Of a DNA stretch of 64,000 nucleotides, positions 9,203-17,039 are shown piece after piece. This stretch comes from Ruminococcaceae bacterium OttesenSCG-928-A16 (GTDB taxonomy: Bacteria > Bacillota > Clostridia > Oscillospirales > Ruminococcaceae): assembly GCA_030267215.1 (NCBI GenBank), contig JAJDJP010000001.1, positions 62,001 to 126,000 of the forward strand. Direction: 5' to 3'. The notes beneath the pieces are model-generated. The model was not told the DNA's origin. It ran no database searches and was given only the letters and a program-made list of their open reading frames with translations. The position numbers and the translations under genes are program-made. Positions within the stretch are counted from its first letter, which is position 1, and the number at the start of each line of letters is the position of its first letter.

Positions 9203-9706
9203 TTATTGGTTACCGGCAAAGCTGTTTAGTGCTTGCCCTTGTAAGGCAAAAGAGGTGTTGCCATTTTGTATGGTGGCACCAAGATGCAGGTAAAAATCGA
9301 TGCTGGGCTGGTTCCAGTCAAGGCAGCTCCATTTAAGGGCGGGGCAGCCACGGCTTTGGGCCAGTTTTGCCAGTTGGCGCAGGGTTTCTTTGCCAAGACC
9401 TTTGCCACGTAGGGTGGGGTTTATAAATAAATCTTCTACATACAAGCTGGGCACCCCGGCAAACGAGCTAAAAACAGGATAAAACAGAGCATACCCCACC
9501 GTTTCCCCCTCGTATTCGGCCAGCAGCACCTCGGCGTATTTGCCATTAAACAAGCTGTCTGCCAGTATTTGTTCGGTGGCGTGTACATCTTGGGGGCGTT
9601 TTTCGTACAGGGCCAGCTTTTGAATAAAGCCAAGCACCAGCGGTACATCGTGCCGGGTGGCAAACCGCAGCGAAAAATTTGGTATGCTTGTGGAAATAAT
9701 TGGCAT
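9203..9706 (-). CDS. GNAT family N-acetyltransferase, diamine/thialysine acetyltransferase-like
   Basis: Small cytoplasmic acetyltransferase of 167 residues. It opens 'LRFATRHDVPLVLGFIQKLALYEK', the usual N-terminus of the spermidine/thialysine acetyltransferase branch. It has the acetyl-CoA binding motif A 'LRGKGLGKETLRQLA' and a late 'DWNQPSIDFYLHLGA' segment that normally precedes the catalytic Tyr region. The gene is 44 bases downstream of corA on the same strand and probably cotranscribed. A polyamine or small amine is the likely acceptor, by family only. Confidence 0.85.
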   Translation of the reverse strand: MPIISTSIPNFSLRFATRHDVPLVLGFIQKLALYEKRPQDVHATEQILADSLFNGKYAEVLLAEYEGETVGYALFYPVFSSFAGVPSLYVEDLFINPTLRGKGLGKETLRQLAKLAQSRGCPALKWSCLDWNQPSIDFYLHLGATIQNGNTSFALQGQALNSFAGNQ

Positions 9707-9750
9707 GGGAGAGAACCTCGCTTATATAAAGTAGTATATGCCTACATTTT

Positions 9751-10674
9751 TTAAAACCACTTTTTACGTTTAAAAACAATAAGGCAAACCAGCACAATGG
9801 CAATGCTAACCGCAATAACAATGGGGTAAGCGTAAGGGGCGTGTATTTCGGGCATGGCTAGGTTCATGCCATACCAGCCTACAAGCAGGGTAAGCGGCAT
9901 AAAAATGGCCGAAAGAACCGTGAAAAGCTTCATGGTTTGGTTCAGGCTAATGTCAATTTGCGCCTGATAAGACTCTCGCACCTGGGTAACGTAATCTCGC
10001 AGGTTTAAAATGGCACGGCTCAACCTGTCGGCCCGGTTGGTTAAGATGTGAAAATAGTGCAGCTGGGCTTTGGTAAACAGGCCATTTTGGTTTTCCTCAA
10101 GGTCCACCAGCAAATCAAATAAAGATTCGTAGTAGCGTTTCCACTGCAGCAGCTTTTTGCGCAGCAGGCTTATTTCGTCGGTGTAATTAATCTCGGTGTT
10201 ATCTTTGGCAAGTTCGTCCTCTAGGGCGGCAATCTCTTCCTCAATGTCCTGCAAAAAAGAACTGTCCTTTTCGGTTAGCAAGTTAAAAAAGATATACAAG
10301 GCCCGCTCGGGCTGCATGGGGGCATCGTGCGGGGTGTTTAATAGGGCAATTAGTGCATCTACAGCCGGCAGCGGTTCGTAAATAAAAATAAGCCGGTTTT
10401 GGGTAAGGTAGGCCTGCACATGGGTAAGGGGTTTTTCAATGTCTTGCTGGTTCGGTATGCTAAGGGCAATGCAATCCATGCCGGTGTGGCTTTCAAAGCG
10501 CGAAGATTTATCGTGCTGCTGGCTGGGCGCCAATGGGGTAAGCAGGGTTTGCAGTTGCAGGGTATCGTTGGCCTGTGCAATTTCATCGGCCGGTATAAAA
10601 AGAATAGCCGGGGCGTTTATATTTTTGGCGTATTGGCTGCCCCGCACCGGCAGGCCGTTTAAAAAAATCGTCAT
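9751..10674 (-). CDS. corA: CorA-like magnesium/divalent metal channel
   Basis: Membrane transporter of 307 residues. A long soluble N-terminal domain with a helical central part (rich in Glu and Leu, about 135-240) is followed by two C-terminal membrane helices. The signature 'YGMN' ends the first helix (about 268-271), as in the CorA/MIT family, where GMN forms the ion-selective filter. The start ATG has an AAGGAT site. It appears to be the first gene of a two-gene unit with the GNAT protein. The family moves Mg2+, Co2+ or in some branches Zn2+; specificity is not readable. Confidence 0.9.
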   Translation of the reverse strand: MTIFLNGLPVRGSQYAKNINAPAILFIPADEIAQANDTLQLQTLLTPLAPSQQHDKSSRFESHTGMDCIALSIPNQQDIEKPLTHVQAYLTQNRLIFIYEPLPAVDALIALLNTPHDAPMQPERALYIFFNLLTEKDSSFLQDIEEEIAALEDELAKDNTEINYTDEISLLRKKLLQWKRYYESLFDLLVDLEENQNGLFTKAQLHYFHILTNRADRLSRAILNLRDYVTQVRESYQAQIDISLNQTMKLFTVLSAIFMPLTLLVGWYGMNLAMPEIHAPYAYPIVIAVSIAIVLVCLIVFKRKKWF

Positions 10675-11294
10675 AGTGTTATATCCTTATATAATGTTGG
10701 TAGGGTTGTAAAAACATAGCTACATTGTACCCTACATAGATAGATGTCTGCAATCGTGGGTTTTACTGGCAGGGTATTCCGGGGCTTTTCGCTTGCCCTT
10801 TGCCCAGGTAGTTCGGCAAAAGAGATTCGAGCCCGTAGCTATATTTTAAACAAACATCTTCTGGTTTTAACGCTCCTTAGCAAGGTCAAGGGCGTTTCCT
10901 TAAGGCCATTTAGCGGTAAATGGCCGAAACCGCCGGGGTCTTGCCCCCCGGACGACGAAAAGGGAGGGTGTAGCTTAGCACAGTGATGTGTTCTACTCGT
11001 CTTCCATGGGAATTCACCAGCCAAATTCAAATGGTAAATTTCTGCTTCCCAGTTGTTTCCTTTGGTGGGATAAATTACGCTACGAAATTCCCCATTGGCA
11101 TGGAAATAGGTAGCCATATCGGGAAAGCTAACGGCGGCTTCTTACCTTAAAGCCATGGAAATACTTTGGCCGGTGCAACAAATAGCCTGTCGCTCCGCAT
11201 TTGTTTCCTTTGCACAGTAAATTACGCTGCGAAATTTCTTATTGGCGGGGTTGCATAAGGTCAAGTTCGAGATTGGGAAGCAATGCCCGGCAGC
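10675..11294. repeat. 620-bp gene-poor interval with decayed repeats
   Basis: No convincing gene is present. Two diverged direct copies of an about 50-bp element occur at 11053-11102 and 11201-11248, sharing TTGTTTCCTTTG, TAAATTACGCT and GCGAAATT/ACGAAATT blocks. A second motif at 10881-10912 matches, inverted, a stretch at 25655-25686 (about 27 of 32 bases by eye, including a 14-base exact block CGCCCTTGACCTTG). The interval looks like remnants of dispersed non-coding repeats. ORFs across it have no ribosome binding sites and unlikely composition. Confidence 0.5.
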
Positions 11295-13136
11295 TTAGGT
11301 CAGCTCAAACTGGCCGGTGTACAGTTGGTAATACCGCCCTTTGGCGGCTACCAGTTCATCGTGGTTGCCGCGCTCTATAATCTCGCCGTTTTCTAGCACC
11401 AGTATGGCGTTGGCGTTGCGCACGGTAGAAAGCCGGTGCGCAATAACAAACACTGTGCGGCCCTGCATCAAATGGTCCATGCCAATTTCCACCATTTTTT
11501 CGGTGTAGGTGTCTATGCTGCTGGTGGCTTCGTCTAAAATAAGCACGGGCGGGTCGGCCACGGCAGCCCGTGCAATGGCAAGCAATTGGCGCTGGCCGGC
11601 ACTTAAATTGCCGCCGTCGCTAGTTAAAAAGGTGTTGTACCCCTGTGGCAGGCGCCGAATAAACGAATCGGCATTGGCCAGTTTTGCGGCCTCTATCACC
11701 ATGGCATCGTCGGCCGCAAGGTTGCCGTAGCGGATATTATCGGCAATGGTACCGGTAAACAGGTGGGTGTCTTGCAAAACCACCGATAAAGTTTGCCGCA
11801 GCGATGATTTTTGCATTTGTCGAATGTCGATACCATCGTAGGTAATTTTGCCGCCGTCAATTTCGTAAAAACGGTTAATAAGGTTGGTAATGGTGGTTTT
11901 GCCAGCCCCGGTAGAGCCAACAAACGCAATTTTTTGGCCGGGTGCCGCATGTAAACTAATGTTTTTTAGCACCTTGTGGGTAGGGGTGTAGCCAAAGGTT
12001 ACCTCTTCAAAACGCACATCGCCCTTTATGGGGGTGTAGTGTGCGCCGCCGGGGGCGGGGGTTTTCCACGCAAACTGGTTCGAAAGCTCGGCTTCTTCGT
12101 AGCTGCCATCGGCTGTGTGGCGCACCTTTACAAGGCTAACGGTGCCGCTGTCGGTTTCGGGCGCCTCGTCCATCACCTCAAAAATATGCTCGGCCCCAGC
12201 CAGGGCGGCCAAAATCATGTTTACTTGCTGCGAAAACTGGTTGATGGGCATAGAGGTTTGCCGCACAAACACAAGGTAAGAGGCAAGGGTGCCTAAATCG
12301 ATGCTGCCGGAGATGGCGAAAACAGCGCCCAGGCAGGCGGTTATGGCATAGTTTAAGTACGAAATGCTGACGCTGACCGGAATAAGAATGCCCGAAAAGG
12401 TAAGTGCACCGGTGCCGGCTTTGCGCAGTTCTTCGTTTAGGGTGGTAAAGTTAGCCAGGTTTTCCTCTTCGTGGTTAAAAACCTTTACCACTTTTTGGCC
12501 GTCCACCATTTCCTCTATAAAGCTGTTTACACCCGCCATATGTTTTTGTTGCCGGGCAAAATAGCGGTGGCTTTTTTTACCGCTGTACCTAAAAAACAAA
12601 AACATAAGCACAAAAGAACCAATAACAATAAGCGAAAGCCGATAATCGAGCACAATGAGCAGGGTAAAACTGCCGGCCACCGTTACAAAACTTTGTATAA
12701 GCACGGTAAAGCTGTTGTTCAGGGCTTCGGCAATGGTGTCAATATCGTTGGTAAAGCGGCTCATCACATCGCCGTGGGTATGGGTGTCAAAAAAGCGCAG
12801 CGGCAGGGTTTGCACATGGTTAAAAAGGTCGTCTCGCAATTCGCGAATAATGCGCTGGCCCACCCGCACCATTAGCTGCGAATAACCCAAGGTGCAAAGC
12901 ACCCCAAGCAGGTACATGCCCCCCATAAGCAGCAGCGCACGCAACAGCCCCGGTATGTTGCCGGGTAAAATATAGTTGTTGATAATTGGTTTTAACAGGT
13001 AGGTACCCAGCACCCCGGTAAAGGCGCTAACGGCGGCCATAAAACCAACCAGCGTTAGTGTAAAGGCGTGGTTTTTAAAGTATACGCTAAACTTTTTTAG
13101 TGTGTATTTTATATTTTTGGGTTTAGAACGTGCCAT
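11295..13136 (-). CDS. ABC exporter half-transporter, catalytic-site subunit
   Basis: Type IV ABC exporter half of 613 residues: six membrane helices (about 20-320), then a nucleotide-binding domain with Walker A 'GSTGAGKTT', signature 'LSAGQRQLLAIARA', Walker B 'VLILDEATSSID' with the catalytic Glu, and H-loop 'IAHRLST'. The signature departs from LSGGQ. The partner gene just upstream has a canonical signature but a degenerate Walker B and H-loop. Together they predict a heterodimer with one active and one degenerate ATP site, as in BmrCD, LmrCD or TM287/288. Its start overlaps the partner's stop (TAATG), indicating translational coupling. Likely role: multidrug or lipid-like substrate export under control of the MarR protein. 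Confidence 0.92.
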   Translation of the reverse strand: MARSKPKNIKYTLKKFSVYFKNHAFTLTLVGFMAAVSAFTGVLGTYLLKPIINNYILPGNIPGLLRALLLMGGMYLLGVLCTLGYSQLMVRVGQRIIRELRDDLFNHVQTLPLRFFDTHTHGDVMSRFTNDIDTIAEALNNSFTVLIQSFVTVAGSFTLLIVLDYRLSLIVIGSFVLMFLFFRYSGKKSHRYFARQQKHMAGVNSFIEEMVDGQKVVKVFNHEEENLANFTTLNEELRKAGTGALTFSGILIPVSVSISYLNYAITACLGAVFAISGSIDLGTLASYLVFVRQTSMPINQFSQQVNMILAALAGAEHIFEVMDEAPETDSGTVSLVKVRHTADGSYEEAELSNQFAWKTPAPGGAHYTPIKGDVRFEEVTFGYTPTHKVLKNISLHAAPGQKIAFVGSTGAGKTTITNLINRFYEIDGGKITYDGIDIRQMQKSSLRQTLSVVLQDTHLFTGTIADNIRYGNLAADDAMVIEAAKLANADSFIRRLPQGYNTFLTSDGGNLSAGQRQLLAIARAAVADPPVLILDEATSSIDTYTEKMVEIGMDHLMQGRTVFVIAHRLSTVRNANAILVLENGEIIERGNHDELVAAKGRYYQLYTGQFELT

Positions 13137-14863
13137 TAGCCAGCCACCCCCTTTTGCTGTGCGGCTACAATATCTTGGTAAATGGGGTTGTGGGCCAGTA
13201 GTTGTTGGTGGGTACCAATTTCGTTTATCTGGCCGTTTTCTAAAATGATAATTTGATCGGCATGCTCTACGCTGGTAATGCGCTGGGCAATAATAATTTT
13301 GGTGGTGCCGGCAAGGCCACTGGCAAGGCCGGCGCGTATACGGGCCTCGGTGGCGGTGTCTACCGCACTGGTAGAATCATCTAAAATAAGTACCTTGGGG
13401 TTTTTTAGCAGGGCGCGCGCAATGCAAATGCGCTGTCTTTGCCCGCCCGAAACCCCGGCCCCTTGCTGCCCCAATACCGTGTTTAGGCCATTTGGCAATT
13501 TGTCTATAAAATCGGTTACACAGGCAATTTGGCAGGCACGGTCTATTTGGGCGGCGGTGGCAGTGGGGTTGCCCCACAGCAGGTTTTCGCGTATGGTGCC
13601 GCTAAACAAGGTGTTGTTTTGCAGCACCATGGCAATGGCGTTGCGCAGGTGGGCCACCGGGTAACTTTTTACATCGTGGCCATCTACCAGCACCTGGCCG
13701 GATGAAACATCGTACAAGCGGGGGATAAGCTGCACCAGCGATGTTTTAGCAGAGCCGGTGCCCCCAATAATGCCAATGGTTTGCCCGGCCTTAATGCTAA
13801 TGTTAATGTTCGACAGCACAAACTCTTTGGCCGATTGCTGGTATTTAAAATACACCTGCCTAAACTCTACCGAGCCATGCTGCACCGTGTTGGTGGCATT
13901 TTCATGGTCTGCAATATCAATGGGCTCGTCCATAATTTCTAAAATACGGCGGGCCGAGGTAATAGAGCGGGTGAGCATCATAAACACGCCCGAAATCATC
14001 ATTAAACTGTTTAAAATAAGCAAAACATAGCTTAAAAAGCCGGTTAACTGCCCCACCTGCATGCCGCCAGTTTGCACCAGCCCCCCGCCAAACCATAACA
14101 GGCAAACAATGGTGGCGTACATTACACCCTGAAACACCGTGGTGTTTAATACGGCGTAGCCAAACGCTTTTTCTGATGTTTTTTGCAGCTCCTCGTTTAC
14201 GGTGCCAAATTTTTCACTTTCGGTTTGGCCCCGCACATAGGCTTTTACCACCCGTATGGCGGTTAGGTTTTCTTGCACAATAGAGTTTACTTTATCTAGC
14301 GCATGTTGCAATTTGCCATACATGGGCCGTAGTTTGCGCATAATAAGCAGCAGCAAGCCTGCTAGCACCGGAATAGCCACAAGAAACACAAGGGTAAGCT
14401 TGTAGTTAATAAGCAGTGCCATAACAAGGCCCATAATAATCATGGCAGGGCCGCGCACAATGGGGCGTATGCCGTTGCTTAGCGCATTTTGCAGTATGTT
14501 TACGTCGCTGGTAAGGCGGGTAACAATAGAAGATGTTTGGAAATGATCGAGGTTGGAAAAAGAAAATTGCTGTATTTTTTCGTATTCGGCACGGCGCAGC
14601 TGGGCACCAAAGCCCATGCCGGCCACAGCGGCCATGCGGTTATATAAGGTGCCCAGCACCAGCGAAACAACGGCGCAAACCACCATAATGGCACTGCGGG
14701 TAAAAATATAGGGCAGGTCTCGGTTGGCTACCCCAACGTCTACCATGTCGGCCATTAAAAACGGAATAATCAGCTCAAACCCGCATTCGGCAATGGCAAA
14801 AATAACAGCAAGAATCAATTCTTTTTTGTATTTTCCAGTGTAACCAGCAAACCGCTTTAACAA
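13136..14863 (-). CDS. ABC exporter half-transporter, degenerate-site subunit
   Basis: 575-residue exporter half with an N-terminal six-helix membrane domain and a C-terminal ATPase domain. The ATPase domain shows several departures: Walker A 'GGTGSAKTS' (Ala where Gly precedes the Lys), Walker B 'LILDDSTSAVD' (Asp for the catalytic Glu) and switch 'IAQRITS' (Gln for His). The signature 'VSGGQRQ' is intact. This is the pattern of the non-catalytic partner in heterodimeric exporters. The start is TTG at 14863 with AAGGAGGG upstream. It lies 36 bases after marR and overlaps the next half-transporter. Confidence 0.92.
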   Translation of the reverse strand: MLKRFAGYTGKYKKELILAVIFAIAECGFELIIPFLMADMVDVGVANRDLPYIFTRSAIMVVCAVVSLVLGTLYNRMAAVAGMGFGAQLRRAEYEKIQQFSFSNLDHFQTSSIVTRLTSDVNILQNALSNGIRPIVRGPAMIIMGLVMALLINYKLTLVFLVAIPVLAGLLLLIMRKLRPMYGKLQHALDKVNSIVQENLTAIRVVKAYVRGQTESEKFGTVNEELQKTSEKAFGYAVLNTTVFQGVMYATIVCLLWFGGGLVQTGGMQVGQLTGFLSYVLLILNSLMMISGVFMMLTRSITSARRILEIMDEPIDIADHENATNTVQHGSVEFRQVYFKYQQSAKEFVLSNINISIKAGQTIGIIGGTGSAKTSLVQLIPRLYDVSSGQVLVDGHDVKSYPVAHLRNAIAMVLQNNTLFSGTIRENLLWGNPTATAAQIDRACQIACVTDFIDKLPNGLNTVLGQQGAGVSGGQRQRICIARALLKNPKVLILDDSTSAVDTATEARIRAGLASGLAGTTKIIIAQRITSVEHADQIIILENGQINEIGTHQQLLAHNPIYQDIVAAQQKGVAG

Positions 14864-14899
14864 GTGGCGTCCCTCCTTAAAAATAATGTAGCTGGTGGT

Positions 14900-15328
14900 T
14901 TAATCGAAGATGCGGCCGGTAAAATTTTGGTAAAGCCGTTGCAGGTAATTTTCAAACGCCTGCTTTTCTTCTGGGGTAAACCCATGCAGCTCGGTTTGTT
15001 CTACTTCGCTGCAAATTTCTTCCCAGCGGGCGTTGGCTGCCCGCCCCTTGGCGGTAATGCAAATAGCGGCTGCCCGCCGGTTGCCCTTGGCCGCCGTGCG
15101 TTCAATCAAGCCTTTTTCTTCCATATTATTTAAAATGCGCGAAACGGTGGCCGGTTCAATATCGCAGTGTATGGCAATATCTTTTTGCATGCTGTTGTTG
15201 TGCCCGGCAAGGTAGTACAAAATTTTGGGCTGCCCGGGCGAAAGCCCCACGCTGCCCATACGCGGGCGCAGGGCGTTTTTTTGCGCATGGTAGGCATGGG
15301 TAAGCGCCGAGTGAAATGGTATAGCCAA
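14900..15328 (-). CDS. MarR family transcriptional regulator
   Basis: Winged-helix repressor of about 142 residues. I prefer the TTG start at 15328 (peptide starting MAIPFHSALTH), which has AGAAGGG at good spacing, to the track's TTG at 15367. The DNA-binding part reads 'MQKDIAIHCDIEPATVSRIL' followed by the wing 'GNRRAAAICITAKG'. It is the first gene of a marR-ABC-ABC operon, the usual layout for self-regulated drug exporters. The promoter upstream contains tandem 20-bp repeats and a small palindrome that are good candidate binding sites. It may also affect the divergent YihY gene, since the two promoters overlap. Confidence 0.9.
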   Translation of the reverse strand: MAIPFHSALTHAYHAQKNALRPRMGSVGLSPGQPKILYYLAGHNNSMQKDIAIHCDIEPATVSRILNNMEEKGLIERTAAKGNRRAAAICITAKGRAANARWEEICSEVEQTELHGFTPEEKQAFENYLQRLYQNFTGRIFD

Positions 15329-15385
15329 AGTATCCCTTCTTTCTATTACAATAGGGTAAACCCTCAATCAGTAGCATCCTAATAG

Positions 15386-15430
15386 TTAGCAAGCTAATTA
15401 TAAAACTGGCAAGCTAATTATAAAACTGGC
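15386..15430. repeat. Tandem 20-bp repeats with embedded palindrome, probable MarR operator
   Basis: Two exact head-to-tail copies of AAGCTAATTATAAAACTGGC (15391-15410 and 15411-15430) are followed by a partial third. The first is preceded by TTAGC so that TTAGC-AA-GCTAA forms an inverted repeat. The second copy supplies the -10 box of the marR promoter, so bound protein would block RNA polymerase. Confidence 0.6.
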
Positions 15431-15445
15431 AAGCTGTATTGTCAA
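15417..15445 (-). promoter_or_regulatory. Promoter of the marR-ABC operon
   Basis: On the minus strand TTGACA (15440-15445) and TATAAT (15417-15422) are separated by exactly 17 bases, a perfect sigma-A-type promoter. It overlaps the tandem repeats. Confidence 0.8.
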
Positions 15446-15466
15446 TCCTCTTTAGGGGGTTATAAT
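15439..15466 (+). promoter_or_regulatory. Divergent promoter for the yihY-like gene
   Basis: TTGTCA (15439-15444), 16 bases, then TATAAT (15461-15466). Its -35 box occupies the same bases as the -35 box of the opposing marR promoter, so the two cannot be occupied at once. Confidence 0.6.
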
Positions 15467-15525
15467 TGCTTTTTAAGGTGCAAATATGGTTTAATGTAAG
15501 CACCAAAATAAAGGCAGGTGTGCGT

Positions 15526-16509
15526 GTGAGCGCAAAAGACAACAAAGTTGTAAAATGGGTGCTTATTTTTAAAACCCGCTTTACCCAGGCCGAGGTTTCG
15601 TCCTCCTCGGTAATTGTGGCGTATTATTTGCTGCTTTCTTTGTTTCCGCTGCTTATTGCTGTGGGCAATATTTTGCCTATGTTTAATATTACGCCGCAAT
15701 CGTTACTGCCGTATTTAAATATCATTGTGCCTGCCAGCTTGCAATCGGTGTTAGACCCCATTGTGGTAAGCCTACTTACCACTAGCAGCGGGGGGCTTTT
15801 TTCTATTAGTGCTATTGGGCTGGTGTGGAGCGCCAGCAGGGGCATTGGGCACCTGCAAAAATGCATGAACAAAGCCTATGGCGTAGAGCCCGAAAGTGGG
15901 CTGGTGGTAAAAAAGGGTATTTCGTTGCTAATGGTGCTGGTGCTATTGCTGCTAATGGTTGCGTTTGTGCTTGTGTTTAGCGTGGGGCAGGTGGTGCTAG
16001 ATAAATTATCGGAAGTTTTTTTGTGGGCAGAGCACCTTGTTGCCTATTTAAACGATTTTAAATGGCCGGTTGCCATTGTGGTTATTTTTGTTGTTTTAAT
16101 GCTGGTATACCGCATTACCCCCGATGTTAAGCTGCGCCTGCGAGATGTTTGGCCGGGCAGCCTGGTGGGGCTGGTGGGGTTGTTGGCACTTACCCAGCTG
16201 TTTACGGTGTATTTACAGTTTGTTGCGGGCCGGGTTAGCAGTTATGGCGCACTGGGTACCTTTATTGTGCTTATGTTTTGGCTTAACTTTTCGGCTATTA
16301 TTATATTGTCTGGCACCATATTAAATGCCACTTTGTACGAGTATAAATACGGAAAAGCGCAGCCCCAAAATAGCCGGTTAGACCAATACCTGCGCCAAAA
16401 AGCCGCTGTAAGGCTGGCCAAGCTGCAAAAAAAGTTGCCGCCTACCGTTTTGCCCAAAGAAACCGGGCCAGAGGAGCCACAAGAGCAAAAAGAGGATACC
16501 CACCCTTAG
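15526..16509 (+). CDS. YihY/BrkB family integral membrane protein
   Basis: Polytopic membrane protein of about 327 residues. I place the start at GTG 15526 (VSAKDNKVVKW), with AAGGCAGG upstream, because the longer track start lacks a site. Several hydrophobic helices are visible, for example 'SVIVAYYLLLSLFPLLIAVGN' near the N-terminus and 'GTFIVLMFWLNFSAIIILSG' near the C-terminus. The conserved 'YRITPDVKLRLRDVWPGSLV' region is typical of the family. The C-terminal 40 residues form a charged, Pro/Glu/Lys-rich tail. The function of the family is unsettled; once called ribonuclease BN, it is now treated as an uncharacterised transporter-like group. It is divergent from the marR operon. Confidence 0.85.
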   Translation: MSAKDNKVVKWVLIFKTRFTQAEVSSSSVIVAYYLLLSLFPLLIAVGNILPMFNITPQSLLPYLNIIVPASLQSVLDPIVVSLLTTSSGGLFSISAIGLVWSASRGIGHLQKCMNKAYGVEPESGLVVKKGISLLMVLVLLLLMVAFVLVFSVGQVVLDKLSEVFLWAEHLVAYLNDFKWPVAIVVIFVVLMLVYRITPDVKLRLRDVWPGSLVGLVGLLALTQLFTVYLQFVAGRVSSYGALGTFIVLMFWLNFSAIIILSGTILNATLYEYKYGKAQPQNSRLDQYLRQKAAVRLAKLQKKLPPTVLPKETGPEEPQEQKEDTHP

Positions 16510-16580
16510 AATGGGCGGAGCTTGGCTATAAAGTTGCAAAATTAGCTGCTATAAAATAAGCAAATGCGCGAGGTGATAGA

Positions 16581-16706
16581 ATGCCAGTAGTAACCCCAAA
16601 CCCCACCAATGCAGGCGATGGGCTGGACGAAGAACTGAACGAGGACGACATTGTGCTGGTGGATGAAAACGGCAATAAAATTAGGTTTAGCACTTATTTA
16701 GAGTAA
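16581..16706 (+). CDS. Small 41-residue acidic protein, DUF1292-like N-terminus
   Basis: A short ORF absent from the track, beginning MPVVTPNPTNAGDGL at ATG 16581 with GAGGTGA upstream. The part 'EDDIVLVDENGNKIRF' resembles the start of DUF1292 proteins, small acidic proteins widespread in Clostridia, but it stops well before the usual 80-100 residues. It could be a truncated remnant or a genuinely short protein. It follows the yihY-like gene by about 70 bases and is followed, after 110 bases, by a strong terminator. No function can be stated. Confidence 0.5.
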   Translation: MPVVTPNPTNAGDGLDEELNEDDIVLVDENGNKIRFSTYLE

Positions 16707-16817
16707 CTGCACCGGCGTGCCGCAACCGGCTACATTTGTTTGGTTTTAAATAAATGTGGTCGGCTTGGCTTGTGGGTGATAAAAGTGCGCCCTATTTGCG
16801 TTGTTACCGCATATATT

Positions 16818-16872
16818 TCGGGTGTATTTCCCCCGCCGCAGGCGGGGGAAATACACCCGATTTTTTCTCTTT
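16818..16872 (+). terminator. Strong terminator with 20-bp perfect stem
   Basis: The arms 16818-16837 and 16841-16860 are perfectly complementary with a three-base loop and are followed by TTTTTTCTCTTTT. It closes the yihY/small-ORF unit. The rest of 16707-17039 holds only the promoter of the next gene. Confidence 0.9.
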
Positions 16873-16918
16873 TGCTATTCAATACGCTCGCAAGGCACTT
16901 CCATGTAATAAATATTGA

Positions 16919-16947
16919 TTGACGGCGTGGGTAAAATGCGGTATTAT
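16919..16947 (+). promoter_or_regulatory. Promoter of the TrpX-like gene
   Basis: TTGACG (16919-16924), 17 bases, TATTAT (16942-16947), about 90 bases upstream of the start. I looked for a T-box or other tryptophan riboswitch in this leader and saw none. Confidence 0.65.
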
Positions 16948-17039
16948 AATTTGCAAGCACGTTATTACAGCAAAGTGATAAATTGCTAAATTATTACCTG
17001 GCTGGGTAAAAGGCACAACAACCAGAGGAGTGGGAAAGC

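Noticed and set aside
10839-11117. 92-residue minus-strand ORF and 80-residue plus-strand ORF in the 10.7-11.1 kb gap
   Set aside because: No ribosome binding site, unusual residue composition, and the frames run across repeat copies; judged non-coding.
16730-16960. 76-residue minus-strand ORF
   Set aside because: It runs through the perfect terminator hairpin and the opposing promoter.
16707-17039. T-box or tryptophan riboswitch upstream of the TrpX-like gene
   Set aside because: No T-box consensus or specifier-type structure seen; the hairpin present is a plain terminator upstream of the promoter.
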